Source of the DNA: an uncultured Bacteriovorax sp.
GTDB lineage: Bacteria; Bdellovibrionota; Bacteriovoracia; Bacteriovoracales; Bacteriovoracaceae
DNA: 34,767 bases
Assembly (NCBI GenBank): GCA_946480715.1
Contig: CAMLKK010000030.1
Location: 1 to 34,767, forward strand
Direction: 5' to 3'
How positions within the stretch are numbered: the first letter of the stretch is position 1; each line of letters starts with the position of its first letter. This document shows positions 14,782 to 23,725 of the stretch, in pieces. The notes under the pieces are model-generated. The model was not told the origin of the DNA, searched no databases, and saw only the letters and a program-made list of their open reading frames with translations. The position numbers and the translations under genes were made by a program.

Positions 14782-17700
14782 TCAAATGAGCGTCTTTCTT
14801 AACGAGCGAGAACCTATGAACATCAATACTAAGTATAATACAAACTCAAGAAATCCATCGAGCCAATCTTCATTTGACAGCCCATCTGCTGCAAAAGCAC
14901 TACAGCCAAAAGATTTTCTTTTCTGATTAAACGATGGTGCTTTAAAGCTTTCAGGCGGCGCTGAACTTATTTCTTCCGGAAAAAACGCTTGTGGTAACTT
15001 TAATGTTGGATCGCCAAGAATGCTAAAGCTATTAACAATATCCTTTTCATAACTGCCGACACCTGTAGCGATTTTCGCCTTTAATAATAAATCACCCATC
15101 CTTTCTGTGTTTATTTTATCTTTCAATACAGAATTTAATTCTGAGAAAAAGTTATGGGCCAATTTAGACTGCGCTGAAGGCGTCGTTTGCGTAGTTGATC
15201 CCATATAAAGGATTGCTCCTCCCTCACTAAATATTAATTCTTCCCCTAGTGATTTATACGTTTTATCTGCATCATAGAAATATGCTGATTCACAATTCCA
15301 ATTTGTCACTATTGGATATCTATCGTTCATGAGCGTTTTTGCATCAATGGTGTTGAAAATATTATCACCGAAACGATCAAAGGCTCCGTGTCCTAATAAA
15401 GAAATCAGAAACGGAGCTGATTCGAATTCATCATTTATTTTCGCTTTAGTTGCCTCAATGGAACCTAATGAGGTTCTGTCAAAAATCTTTTTATCAAAGC
15501 TTTGCAGCTCATTCATCATACCGCGAGTATGTTTTAAAAATTCTTCATAATGGCCTGTTTCTTGATCCGCAAAAAATGTAGCTTGATAAATTTTTTCTGG
15601 GCTTGCTTCGCCACTTTCATATTTTTTTACCTTTTCAACATATTTTCTTAGAACCTCTGGATCATTTGTTGGCAAACGACCAACGGCCAATAGAGGACGA
15701 ACTGATGATTCGGATGTTGCAAAGAAATTGTCAGTGGAAAATTCTAAAAACCTTCCAGTCACTAATGGAGCTGGCAAAGTGCCTTTCTCTACAGCCGATC
15801 GATCTCTTGCTTCCAAGTCAGCGACATTAAAGTCTTGAGGATCATAAGTACCATCTCCAAGTATCAGCAGATATCGAGGTGGTATTCGCCAATTGGATTT
15901 TGCAAAATTTATTAAACGCTTTAAACCAAAAGAATTCTTAATCCCAAAACTAAATTCATCATAGACTTGCTTTGGAGTAATCAGTTTAACCTGAAATCCT
16001 TCTTCTTTACGAAGCAATACAAGCTCCTCTATTGCGTCCAAAAGATGTTGCTCACCATAGATAATAAAATCGGCTTCGTTGTCGATATCTCGTAGTCTGA
16101 AATCGCTGCCAAGGTTCAAAGACATCATCGTTGGTTTTAAAAACTTATCACCATCTACGAAAACATACTTTTTAAATCCATCCTTATCAGAGTCGTCATC
16201 AATGCCAAATTCAAGGTTGAACGATGTATTTGCGTCTGACATTCTAACATTATTTAATTTTTGCGGCGATAAGGGGTCAGTTACGTCATAAGTGTTTACA
16301 CTTGAGCTACTGAACCCTGCCAGCTTGTGAGCGCGTAATTGGTCAGCTAATGTAACGAGAGTATGACCTGTCTCCGAAGCTTCTTTAGAGTTGTATTGAA
16401 CTTCCACTTTATCAACGAGGACAAAATCATAGTCATTTGCTGGTGCAAATGTTCCTAATACTTTTACTGTCAGACGATTATTCAATTCAGAAAATTTATC
16501 TGCTGGAACTTCAAATGTGATGATTTCCCTTTCGTTAGAATGAATGGCAATCTCGCCTTCTTCTTGGTTTTGAACGAATAGCTTTAAGTGATGCTTGATG
16601 GCTTCACCAGTCATGCCTACTCGCCCTTTTATATGCACTTTTACTTCAACATTTTCGAGACTACTGCGATCGAGTCCTGGCAGCTTGGTGTCTATAACTA
16701 AGCTATCCATTCCTGGAAAATTAACTAAATCTGCATAAAAGAAATGATCTAATTGATCGTTAAGAGTTACACCATCGATGAACTTATTATTTTGTTCAAA
16801 TGTTTTTGTGATTCTATTCATGGAGCTCGTAGAACTCGGCAATCCCAAAGGTGATCCTTCTTTAGATGTGATTCTTTTTAAATTATTAATAGACCGTAAG
16901 GCTACAGGACTCAGAATGAGTCGATTTGTTCTACTTTCTAATTGAGGAGTATGTTGAACAAAGAAACGAATCAAATCACCCGTATTAAAAACATTATCAG
17001 TGGAGATGATTTCCAGCGGGATTTCATTTTCACCAGAATATAAACGCCAGTTTTCAAGATTCGTTTGCAGAAAGGGACCATCTACATCGGCTTGAATAAA
17101 ATCGTCATAGGTCAGTTGATACATTCCAGTCTTATCTATATCGATCTGTAGGGTGTTACTAATCGAGTAAATACTAACATCGCTGTCTTTTGGTGGTTGA
17201 ACTGTCCATCCACCTTCATTTAGGTTTATGTCTAAAACAATTTCCTTAGCGAAATGAACTTTATTCAACACGGCTATTGTTCTTATTGGAAATACTTTTA
17301 ATGTTAAATAACGACGGTTATTTATATCTGTTGTTTTAGTTGAGAGTTTAAAAAATGAATTCGGATAAACGTTTTCTTCTGAATAGTAAGTTTGATTTGT
17401 TTTAAATATTGGTCCCAATTGTCCATTCTCAAGCAGAACGTACTCAGGTGCCGGAACAATCTTATGGTTTTGTAAGAGTTGTTCTTCAATTGAACTATTT
17501 AAAAGAGACACAGACTCTACATGCGACCCCACTTCAATGAGGATATCTTTTTCTGGAACCTCAGGCACATTTTTAACTGTAGATTTGGAATAGCCATCGA
17601 TGTCCACATTTTCATACTGAGAATTCCAAGAACTATAAGTGAAAATAGGTTGAGCTGGTGTGATTTTGATCCTTAGATTAGTACTTGTACGGCTCAAAAC

Positions 17701-20700
17701 AACAATGCCATTTCCTAAATCTTCATAAGCTGTGTTTGGAACAGGGGCTGGACTTGAAGTCCCTCCGTCTTGATCATCGTCTTCATTTGTATCAGAGTTT
17801 TCATCAACGTTATCAACTGGAGGTGCGCCAAGGTGGCTTTCAGCCGTTGCAAAGATGGGCCCGTGAAATGTTTTTTTACCACCAACTTCAACATCTTCAA
17901 TGTAGTAATAATATCTTTTTCCGTTTTCCACATCGTAATCAACAAAACGATAGCTCGCTTGATTTCTCCCGGCACTTTTCAGATTACGAATGAGTTGTTT
18001 ATTAATTTGCTGATATTGAGGAGAATAAAAATCAGCTCGGTAAACATTAAAACCAAGATGATTTCTTTCTGCGTTTGTTCTCCAACGTACATCGATCGCT
18101 TTATTGAAAGGCACGGCCATGAAATACATGAGGCCAACCGCCGAAGCTGAAGCGCCCATATTAATGGTACAACTTCCAGTGCTTGATACTTTTGTAGTTA
18201 CATTAAAAGTTGAACGCGATTCAAACCAATCTCCAGTCCAGCCTGTAAAATCAATTGTACCGCCATTGCATCCAGTACTCGTAACAAGCTTATAGCTATC
18301 TGAAGTTGTCGGAGTACCAGCGTTTGCCGGGTTGAATGAATTCCAATTACCCCACACCCATGCAATATTACTCGCAGTGGCCGGAAGCCCACCTGTATTG
18401 TTCAATTGAATTGCTTTTACACTCGCATAAGTCGTGGAGAGATTTGTAAATTGTCCACCGCGGAGGTTAGCTACTGTTGTAGAACCGCCAATATTTAATC
18501 CATTAACACCGAGGCGATCAAACTGAAAGCCGACAAGATCAACTGTTCCACTTGTCGCAGTAAAGTTGTAACTGTTTGCACCTGCGCCTGTAACAGTCAC
18601 TATACCTTTTGTCGCGATATTTTGTGGAAATGAGTCGTTTGTACCAGCAATTTTAAAAGTACCACCTGAAACTGTAATAGTTCTTGTATTTGCAATTTCA
18701 AGCGTTCCTCCTGCTTCAATAAGAAGTGTTCCCTGTCCGATAGTTACACCATTGGGAAGAACTAATTTGTTTGCATTTGGAATTCTTAAAGTTGTCGTGG
18801 CCGAATTAAACACAAGAGTTGTAATAGAGAGTGACGTTGTATTTATTGTCACGACACCAGTTCCAGTTTTTGCCAGATATAAATTTGCTAGAGCTGTGTT
18901 GGAGTAAATATTATGACTAATATTAGACCCACCATCTTTTACTGATAACGTTCCATTTATTGTAAATGTTCCGGCAGTTTTCTGAATATCACCATAAACA
19001 TCTAATGAAGCTCCTGCGTTTATGACGAGAATCCCGTTGGTGATGTTCAACGTTTTGCAAGTTGCTGTTCCTGTTGAGATGATCGGATCATTGGCCATGT
19101 TTGCAATCGTGCAACTTACTGATGATGTAGGAACACCGGCACTCCAGTTGGAGGCCACATTCCAGTCTGTAGAAGTTGTTCCAGTCCAGCTTGTCGTTGT
19201 AGGTGCATTGATCGTTGAAGCATTCCCAAGCGTAACTGGAAATACTGTGCTTGCTGATGGAAGATAACTGCGATTGTTAATTACATCTGAACTTGAATTG
19301 ATTTTAACGCCAACCGTATTACCGTTAGTCGCGTTTGTAGCTATGTCGAAATCAACATAGGCACAAACTTTTGTAGTTGATGTCGATGAAGCAGGCACGA
19401 CAAGATTTCCTGCTGCGATTGGGAATGTAATCTTCGCTGGATTTCCGCTAAAGCTCCCGGTACCAATTAGAATTCCTCCCGACCCACTACAACTGGAATC
19501 GAAATAGAGCTTCACGGAACTAATATCTGTCGAGGTTCCCGTACCCGTTAATGTCAACACAAGTGATGTAATGTCTGCATTCGAATAACTTGATCCGGCT
19601 TCCACTTGTTGGAAACCAAACCTACCCATAGTATATGTAGCCCCTGTTAAAACAGGTGTGGGTGAAACACTTTCTTGAGTTATAGATATTGTATTCGTCT
19701 CACTCGTCCAATTGACTGCATAAGTTGGATCACTATCGAAACTTTCTCCTGCAAGATCTCCCGAATAACTTGATACACTCAGTGTGCCTGCAGCCGCTCC
19801 TGTCGAGTCAATATTGATGATCGAAGTGGCGCTTGAACCATTTTTAGTGAATACCATGTTACTTAGAGCATTGCCTGGAATTTGTCTTTTCAACTTAAGC
19901 AAAGTTGAAGATGAACTCACGGGATATGAATACGTTCCATCTTGTAAAAAATTAGATGCATCTATTGTAGATCCGGACTCAATAGATACTCCAGCTGGAG
20001 ACAATCTTTCAAAGGTATAATATCGGGCCTTAATAGTTCCGTTGACCACAACGTTGTATGAGTCACTCGTAGATATTGAAGAGATTATTGCCTTGCTGCC
20101 ACTATTACCAACCAGCTCTAATATCCCTCCAGCATTAACAGTTAGTGTTCTTCCATTTGACAGAACAAGTGTTCCACCATCATCGATATCAAGTGTACAT
20201 CCTGTTTGAACAGTCACATTTCCTAGAACAGTTAATCGCACTCCATTCGGAATATTGAGAATTCCAGATGTGCAAATTAGATTTCCGTTTATTGTAGAAT
20301 TTGCAGTTATAGTAACGGTTTTAAAAGTTGTGCCTGTATTATTGATCGTAATATTGCCGGGGAATGCTGTTAGTAGAGACATCGTTTGATTCACACTTCC
20401 TTTCATGTGAATGTTTCCAGTTCCAGCATTTGTGAAATTAAAACCACTACTCACTTCAAGTTCGTTATAAACTTCAAAGATATTTGTAGTGTTGTTAAAA
20501 TCTAATGTTCCACCAGATTGAAGAGTTGCATTTGAACATCTAATGGGAGTTGTATTGACCTGCGCGATTCTAGTGGCAGATCCAATTTTACAGGCCCGTG
20601 TTGCAGTCGGGATTGTGTTTGGGTTCCAATTCGTTGTCACGTTCCAAGCAGTCGAAGTAACACCGGCCCATTGTGAATAAGTGTTGTTAACTAAATAACT

Positions 20701-22263
20701 AACACCACCACTTACAGGTGTTCCCGATGTGTTGGATATTGAATAATTTTGCGAATTCACAACGTCGCTGCTTGAAACGATCGAAAATGAAACCGTTCTT
20801 TGATCTACAGGAGATGCACTTGAAGTTGCTTGAATAATTAAACATGCCTGCTGTACCGCTGAACCTGTCGTAAGCTGTCCGGCCGGAATTACTACCGTGG
20901 CCTTTAATGGATTACCAGTAAAAACTAAATCAGACCCAATTTGAGTATCTGTTCCAACATCATAATCACAATTTCCATTCACATCACGATATGCTTTTAT
21001 GCTTGAAAGATCAGACATCAACGCGGAACCTGTCATCGTAAGTGTTACTTGTGTAATGTCAGTTGCTGTCGCTGTTTGATTTAAAGAGAATGCGAACTCT
21101 GCAAAAGTTGCAGTTGTACTTACAGCAAGTGTCGCCGTCGGCTCATTCGCTTCAGCATCGTTTACAATACTTAAAGTTGTCGGCGCTGCAGATCCCCAGT
21201 TTATTTTATTATTGGGATCCAATTCATATGCAGACCCGGCTACACTTCCTGAAGTATTATTAATTGTGATTGCTGTTTGGTTATATAAATTGGCGTTGAT
21301 ATTTTTTGGAGTAGCTACACCATCATCATTGTAAAAACCAATTGAAGTAAGCGTTGGTGGTACACTGGCCGCCGCTCCCAATGTCATAACATAACCGCTA
21401 TTAACCATTCCGCGGAAGTCTGTATTGTTCAATTGAACAATCGTACCTGTGATGTTCATACCGTTTGTGGATATTCTTCTGATGGTTGCGTAGTTTGCTG
21501 AGACTGATCCAGCAACAGTAAATGTGAACCAGGAAGATGCATTTGCGGAAGAAAGAACGGCTGGGTTCCCAGCTGATCCAATTAATTTTAATAATCCACC
21601 AGATGGCACAGATAATGTTCTTGCATTTTCTATATTTAGAGTTCCACCTCCTTCAACTTCCAGTTCACCGTTAACTGTAATGTTCATTGTGGAATAAAGA
21701 GAGCCTCCATTTTTAATAATGACTTTATGGCCGGCTGGAATAACGAGAGCAGCAGATAATCGGACATCACCTTCAATTGTCGTTGTACCGGCGCCTGTTA
21801 ACGTAAGTGAACCGAGAACTCGAAAGCTATTTTTTAAAGTAACTCCCGATGAATTGTTAATCTGCAATCCTCTAATATCATCAACTGCTTCAAAAGTTTG
21901 TGGAGCCGTTCCGGCCATAGCAATAACGAAACTATTAACCGTGAAGTTTAATGAGTTTGAGTAAGGAGCTTTAAAATAATCACCAGTGATTGTTAAAGTT
22001 CTATTGGCAGAAGATTCATTAATTGTTCCTGCTTGAACTTCAAGACAGCCGATAGTTAAGTTACTTGTGATTGTTGGATTAAAACCAGTTGATCGAACAA
22101 CAACATCTTCAGTTGCAGAATCTGGAACGTTAGACCCAGACCAATTTGTGGTCGTCGACCATGTCGTTGTCGTCCCTTGCCAAGTTCGAACTGTTCCACC
22201 ACAAGCTGCCATTGAGCTTGAGGAGAAGAAAATAAATACAAGAATGAAACTGAAGAACTTCAC
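14782..22263 (-). CDS. Giant secreted gingipain-like (C25) peptidase with beta-repeat modules and C-terminal anchor
   Basis: 2493 residues, GTG start followed by a clear signal peptide (MKFFSFILVFIF..., cut near SSMA-ACGG). Order of parts: three repeated modules starting at Trp28, Trp532 and Trp1026; an Fn3-like segment near 1380-1470 (IDVRWRTNAERNHLGFNVYR); an acidic Asp/Glu linker near 1484; a propeptide-like region; and a C25 domain about 2065-2422. Catalytic His2292 (LLGHGAF) and Cys2324 (TNWNCESA) are both present, 32 residues apart, close to the gingipain spacing. The end has Cys2454, a membrane segment and Arg/Lys, like Cys-type tripartite sorting tails. By family it is a surface cysteine endopeptidase. 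It lies between the ABC exporter genes and the small peptide gene. Confidence 0.85.
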   Translation of the reverse strand: MKFFSFILVFIFFSSSSMAACGGTVRTWQGTTTTWSTTTNWSGSNVPDSATEDVVVRSTGFNPTITSNLTIGCLEVQAGTINESSANRTLTITGDYFKAPYSNSLNFTVNSFVIAMAGTAPQTFEAVDDIRGLQINNSSGVTLKNSFRVLGSLTLTGAGTTTIEGDVRLSAALVIPAGHKVIIKNGGSLYSTMNITVNGELEVEGGGTLNIENARTLSVPSGGLLKLIGSAGNPAVLSSANASSWFTFTVAGSVSANYATIRRISTNGMNITGTIVQLNNTDFRGMVNSGYVMTLGAAASVPPTLTSIGFYNDDGVATPKNINANLYNQTAITINNTSGSVAGSAYELDPNNKINWGSAAPTTLSIVNDAEANEPTATLAVSTTATFAEFAFSLNQTATATDITQVTLTMTGSALMSDLSSIKAYRDVNGNCDYDVGTDTQIGSDLVFTGNPLKATVVIPAGQLTTGSAVQQACLIIQATSSASPVDQRTVSFSIVSSSDVVNSQNYSISNTSGTPVSGGVSYLVNNTYSQWAGVTSTAWNVTTNWNPNTIPTATRACKIGSATRIAQVNTTPIRCSNATLQSGGTLDFNNTTNIFEVYNELEVSSGFNFTNAGTGNIHMKGSVNQTMSLLTAFPGNITINNTGTTFKTVTITANSTINGNLICTSGILNIPNGVRLTVLGNVTVQTGCTLDIDDGGTLVLSNGRTLTVNAGGILELVGNSGSKAIISSISTSDSYNVVVNGTIKARYYTFERLSPAGVSIESGSTIDASNFLQDGTYSYPVSSSSTLLKLKRQIPGNALSNMVFTKNGSSATSIINIDSTGAAAGTLSVSSYSGDLAGESFDSDPTYAVNWTSETNTISITQESVSPTPVLTGATYTMGRFGFQQVEAGSSYSNADITSLVLTLTGTGTSTDISSVKLYFDSSCSGSGGILIGTGSFSGNPAKITFPIAAGNLVVPASSTSTTKVCAYVDFDIATNATNGNTVGVKINSSSDVINNRSYLPSASTVFPVTLGNASTINAPTTTSWTGTTSTDWNVASNWSAGVPTSSVSCTIANMANDPIISTGTATCKTLNITNGILVINAGASLDVYGDIQKTAGTFTINGTLSVKDGGSNISHNIYSNTALANLYLAKTGTGVVTINTTSLSITTLVFNSATTTLRIPNANKLVLPNGVTIGQGTLLIEAGGTLEIANTRTITVSGGTFKIAGTNDSFPQNIATKGIVTVTGAGANSYNFTATSGTVDLVGFQFDRLGVNGLNIGGSTTVANLRGGQFTNLSTTYASVKAIQLNNTGGLPATASNIAWVWGNWNSFNPANAGTPTTSDSYKLVTSTGCNGGTIDFTGWTGDWFESRSTFNVTTKVSSTGSCTINMGASASAVGLMYFMAVPFNKAIDVRWRTNAERNHLGFNVYRADFYSPQYQQINKQLIRNLKSAGRNQASYRFVDYDVENGKRYYYYIEDVEVGGKKTFHGPIFATAESHLGAPPVDNVDENSDTNEDDDQDGGTSSPAPVPNTAYEDLGNGIVVLSRTSTNLRIKITPAQPIFTYSSWNSQYENVDIDGYSKSTVKNVPEVPEKDILIEVGSHVESVSLLNSSIEEQLLQNHKIVPAPEYVLLENGQLGPIFKTNQTYYSEENVYPNSFFKLSTKTTDINNRRYLTLKVFPIRTIAVLNKVHFAKEIVLDINLNEGGWTVQPPKDSDVSIYSISNTLQIDIDKTGMYQLTYDDFIQADVDGPFLQTNLENWRLYSGENEIPLEIISTDNVFNTGDLIRFFVQHTPQLESRTNRLILSPVALRSINNLKRITSKEGSPLGLPSSTSSMNRITKTFEQNNKFIDGVTLNDQLDHFFYADLVNFPGMDSLVIDTKLPGLDRSSLENVEVKVHIKGRVGMTGEAIKHHLKLFVQNQEEGEIAIHSNEREIITFEVPADKFSELNNRLTVKVLGTFAPANDYDFVLVDKVEVQYNSKEASETGHTLVTLADQLRAHKLAGFSSSSVNTYDVTDPLSPQKLNNVRMSDANTSFNLEFGIDDDSDKDGFKKYVFVDGDKFLKPTMMSLNLGSDFRLRDIDNEADFIIYGEQHLLDAIEELVLLRKEEGFQVKLITPKQVYDEFSFGIKNSFGLKRLINFAKSNWRIPPRYLLILGDGTYDPQDFNVADLEARDRSAVEKGTLPAPLVTGRFLEFSTDNFFATSESSVRPLLAVGRLPTNDPEVLRKYVEKVKKYESGEASPEKIYQATFFADQETGHYEEFLKHTRGMMNELQSFDKKIFDRTSLGSIEATKAKINDEFESAPFLISLLGHGAFDRFGDNIFNTIDAKTLMNDRYPIVTNWNCESAYFYDADKTYKSLGEELIFSEGGAILYMGSTTQTTPSAQSKLAHNFFSELNSVLKDKINTERMGDLLLKAKIATGVGSYEKDIVNSFSILGDPTLKLPQAFFPEEISSAPPESFKAPSFNQKRKSFGCSAFAADGLSNEDWLDGFLEFVLYLVLMFIGSRSLRKTLI
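18139..22182 (-). repeat. Three internal coding repeats of about 500 residues in the C25 protein
   Basis: Units start at Trp28 (base 22182), Trp532 (20670) and Trp1026 (19188). Each opens with W-x-G-x-T-S/T-T-x-W-(N/S)-x-x-x-N-W, then long Gly/Thr/Asn-rich beta-strand stretches such as GTLDIDDGG-type turns, as in right-handed beta-helices. Units 1 and 2 end with a matching cysteine-bearing domain (SSDVVN/SSDVIN segments). Unit 3 lacks it and runs into the Fn3-like part. The first-to-second and second-to-third spacings are 504 and 494 residues. Confidence 0.75.
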
Positions 22264-22277
22264 TCTATAATTTTACA

Positions 22278-22310
22278 ACATTAGTTGTTTCTTCTGAGGA
22301 GCGGGCAAAT
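22278..22310 (-). promoter_or_regulatory. Candidate promoter upstream of the C25 gene
   Basis: Minus strand TTGCCC (22308-22303), 19 bases, then TAATGT (22283-22278), ending 14 bases before the GTG start. The surrounding ATTTGCCCG and neighbouring bases recur upstream of the glycosyltransferase at 30524. The boxes are only moderate matches to sigma-70 consensus. Confidence 0.4.
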
Positions 22311-22340
22311 AAGACCTGTTGGATTCTCAGAGTGAAATTC

Positions 22341-23099
22341 TTAAATATTCTGTAAGCGATAAGGTCGATTTTTCAGGCATTTGTGTACAACAAATAAGGC
22401 CAAAATCCAGAACCCCAGGCCTAAAAAATAGATACCAATTGAACTAACTCCAGAAAAAATTGCACGAGAACTCGATAAGATTAAAGAATGAGGAAGATAT
22501 TGGGCCATTTCTTTAATGGCAATCGGGAAATTGTCAGCTGGAAAATAGGCCCCACCCAAAAGAGCGGCTACCGTATTTAACGTATGATAAAAGCGCAGAC
22601 CTTTTTTCGACCATAAAAATATTTCGATAGCAATTAAACCTAAAAAACAAAAGAGAAAGAGGGACAATAATTGAATACAAAAAAATAGAAATAATGATTC
22701 TATTGAAACATTTATGGCAAACAAACTGAAACTAAAACTTAAAAGCAGAGACAATCTCAAAAGTGGGAATAACATTTCTTTTATAGAAGTTTTCAACAAG
22801 AATTTATAGGGATCAATTTTTACAAAGCTCAACGTATGAAAAAATTGCTGGTTAAATATTGTCTGAAATTTTTCAATCACTCTTTCCGCTAATGTCAAAG
22901 GCAGAATAAGTGCAATTTCACCAACTACCAAAAAACTAAAAACATTTCCTTCACCATAATTAAACTTATAAGAAAGACCCGCTTGATAAAGAACAACGAT
23001 GGTAATCGTAGTAGCAAAAAACTCATAGGCCAACATCACGATTTGATTTCTCGGAAGAAATATCTTTCTGAGAATGTGATTAACAATGAATGAGATCAT
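22341..23099 (-). CDS. ABC-2 type transporter permease
   Basis: 252 residues with about six membrane helices and positively charged short loops, the pattern of ABC-2 permeases. An amphipathic segment (ERVIEKFQTIFNQQFFHTLS) after the second helix resembles the coupling region that contacts the ATPase. Its ATG overlaps the ATPase gene by 4 bases. By family it would export a lipid, a glycan or a peptide across the inner membrane. Context allows two substrates: the modified small peptide encoded 7.6 kb downstream in the same run, or a polysaccharide part. No substrate-binding domain or peptidase domain is fused to it. Confidence 0.8.
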   Translation of the reverse strand: MISFIVNHILRKIFLPRNQIVMLAYEFFATTITIVVLYQAGLSYKFNYGEGNVFSFLVVGEIALILPLTLAERVIEKFQTIFNQQFFHTLSFVKIDPYKFLLKTSIKEMLFPLLRLSLLLSFSFSLFAINVSIESLFLFFCIQLLSLFLFCFLGLIAIEIFLWSKKGLRFYHTLNTVAALLGGAYFPADNFPIAIKEMAQYLPHSLILSSSRAIFSGVSSIGIYFLGLGFWILALFVVHKCLKNRPYRLQNI

Positions 23100-23725
23100 C
23101 GTTGCCCCAACCTTAACCTGATCGCCGATGCTGAATGAATCCAGTCAGTATCTTGATCCGTTATCAAGACTACGCTTTCTAAAGACAGATCCAAGATCTT
23201 ACCCAAAATAAACTCTTTAAGGTTTGGGGCTAAAAACATAAAGGGCTCATCAAGCATAATGATTTCTGGATGAAAAAACGTATGCAGGAAAAGGCGCAAG
23301 ACTTGCTTCATCCCCTGTGAAAAATCGAGTACCTTTTTTTCAAGCACTTCTTCGAATATTTTCAAATCACGATATTTGTCGATTTCTTTTAGATAGTCAT
23401 TCCTGGAGATATTCAAAAAAGCTGCAAAGAGTTTAATATGTTGTTCACCATTAAGATCCGGATTAAGACCTAAAGTGGTTGCTGGTGCATAACTTAAAAC
23501 ACCTGGCATTAACTGAGAAATTGAATGACCATTATAATTAATTTGCCCTTTATCTAATTGATGAAATCCACTTAATCCTTTAAGCAGTGTGCTCTTTCCA
23601 GTTCCATTATCTCCAGAAATAAGAAATAAAGATGGTCCTTCACAGGTGAGGTTGAGGTCTTTGAATAGAACCTTATCGCCGTAGGATTGGCATAAATCTT
23701 TAGCCTGAAAAAAATTTGATTTCAT
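23096..23725 (-). CDS. ABC transporter ATP-binding protein with degenerate switch loops
   Basis: 209 residues, at the short end for an ABC ATPase. Walker A is GDNGTGKS (38-45), the signature is FSQGMKQ (135-141) and Walker B is IIMLDEP (155-161). The stretch after Walker B reads FMFLAPN rather than the D-loop SALD, the Q-loop region reads SYAPATTLGL with no Gln, and the H-loop position reads LITDQD with no His. So nucleotide binding looks intact, while loops that couple hydrolysis to transport are altered. It abuts the Wzz-like gene upstream (adjacent bases) and overlaps the permease gene by 4 bases, so ATPase and permease surely pair. Confidence 0.85.
   Translation of the reverse strand: MKSNFFQAKDLCQSYGDKVLFKDLNLTCEGPSLFLISGDNGTGKSTLLKGLSGFHQLDKGQINYNGHSISQLMPGVLSYAPATTLGLNPDLNGEQHIKLFAAFLNISRNDYLKEIDKYRDLKIFEEVLEKKVLDFSQGMKQVLRLFLHTFFHPEIIMLDEPFMFLAPNLKEFILGKILDLSLESVVLITDQDTDWIHSASAIRLRLGQR

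Noticed and set aside
17685..18392. Cluster of overlapping open frames of 63-126 codons on both strands inside the C25 gene
   Set aside because: All lie within the continuous 2493-codon frame, have low-complexity translations, and none has a ribosome binding site or known motif.
14782..22263. Direct repeats as a possible CRISPR array or mobile element
   Set aside because: The repeats are about 1.5 kb coding modules in one open frame, with diverged sequence and no short repeat-spacer rhythm or terminal inverted repeats.
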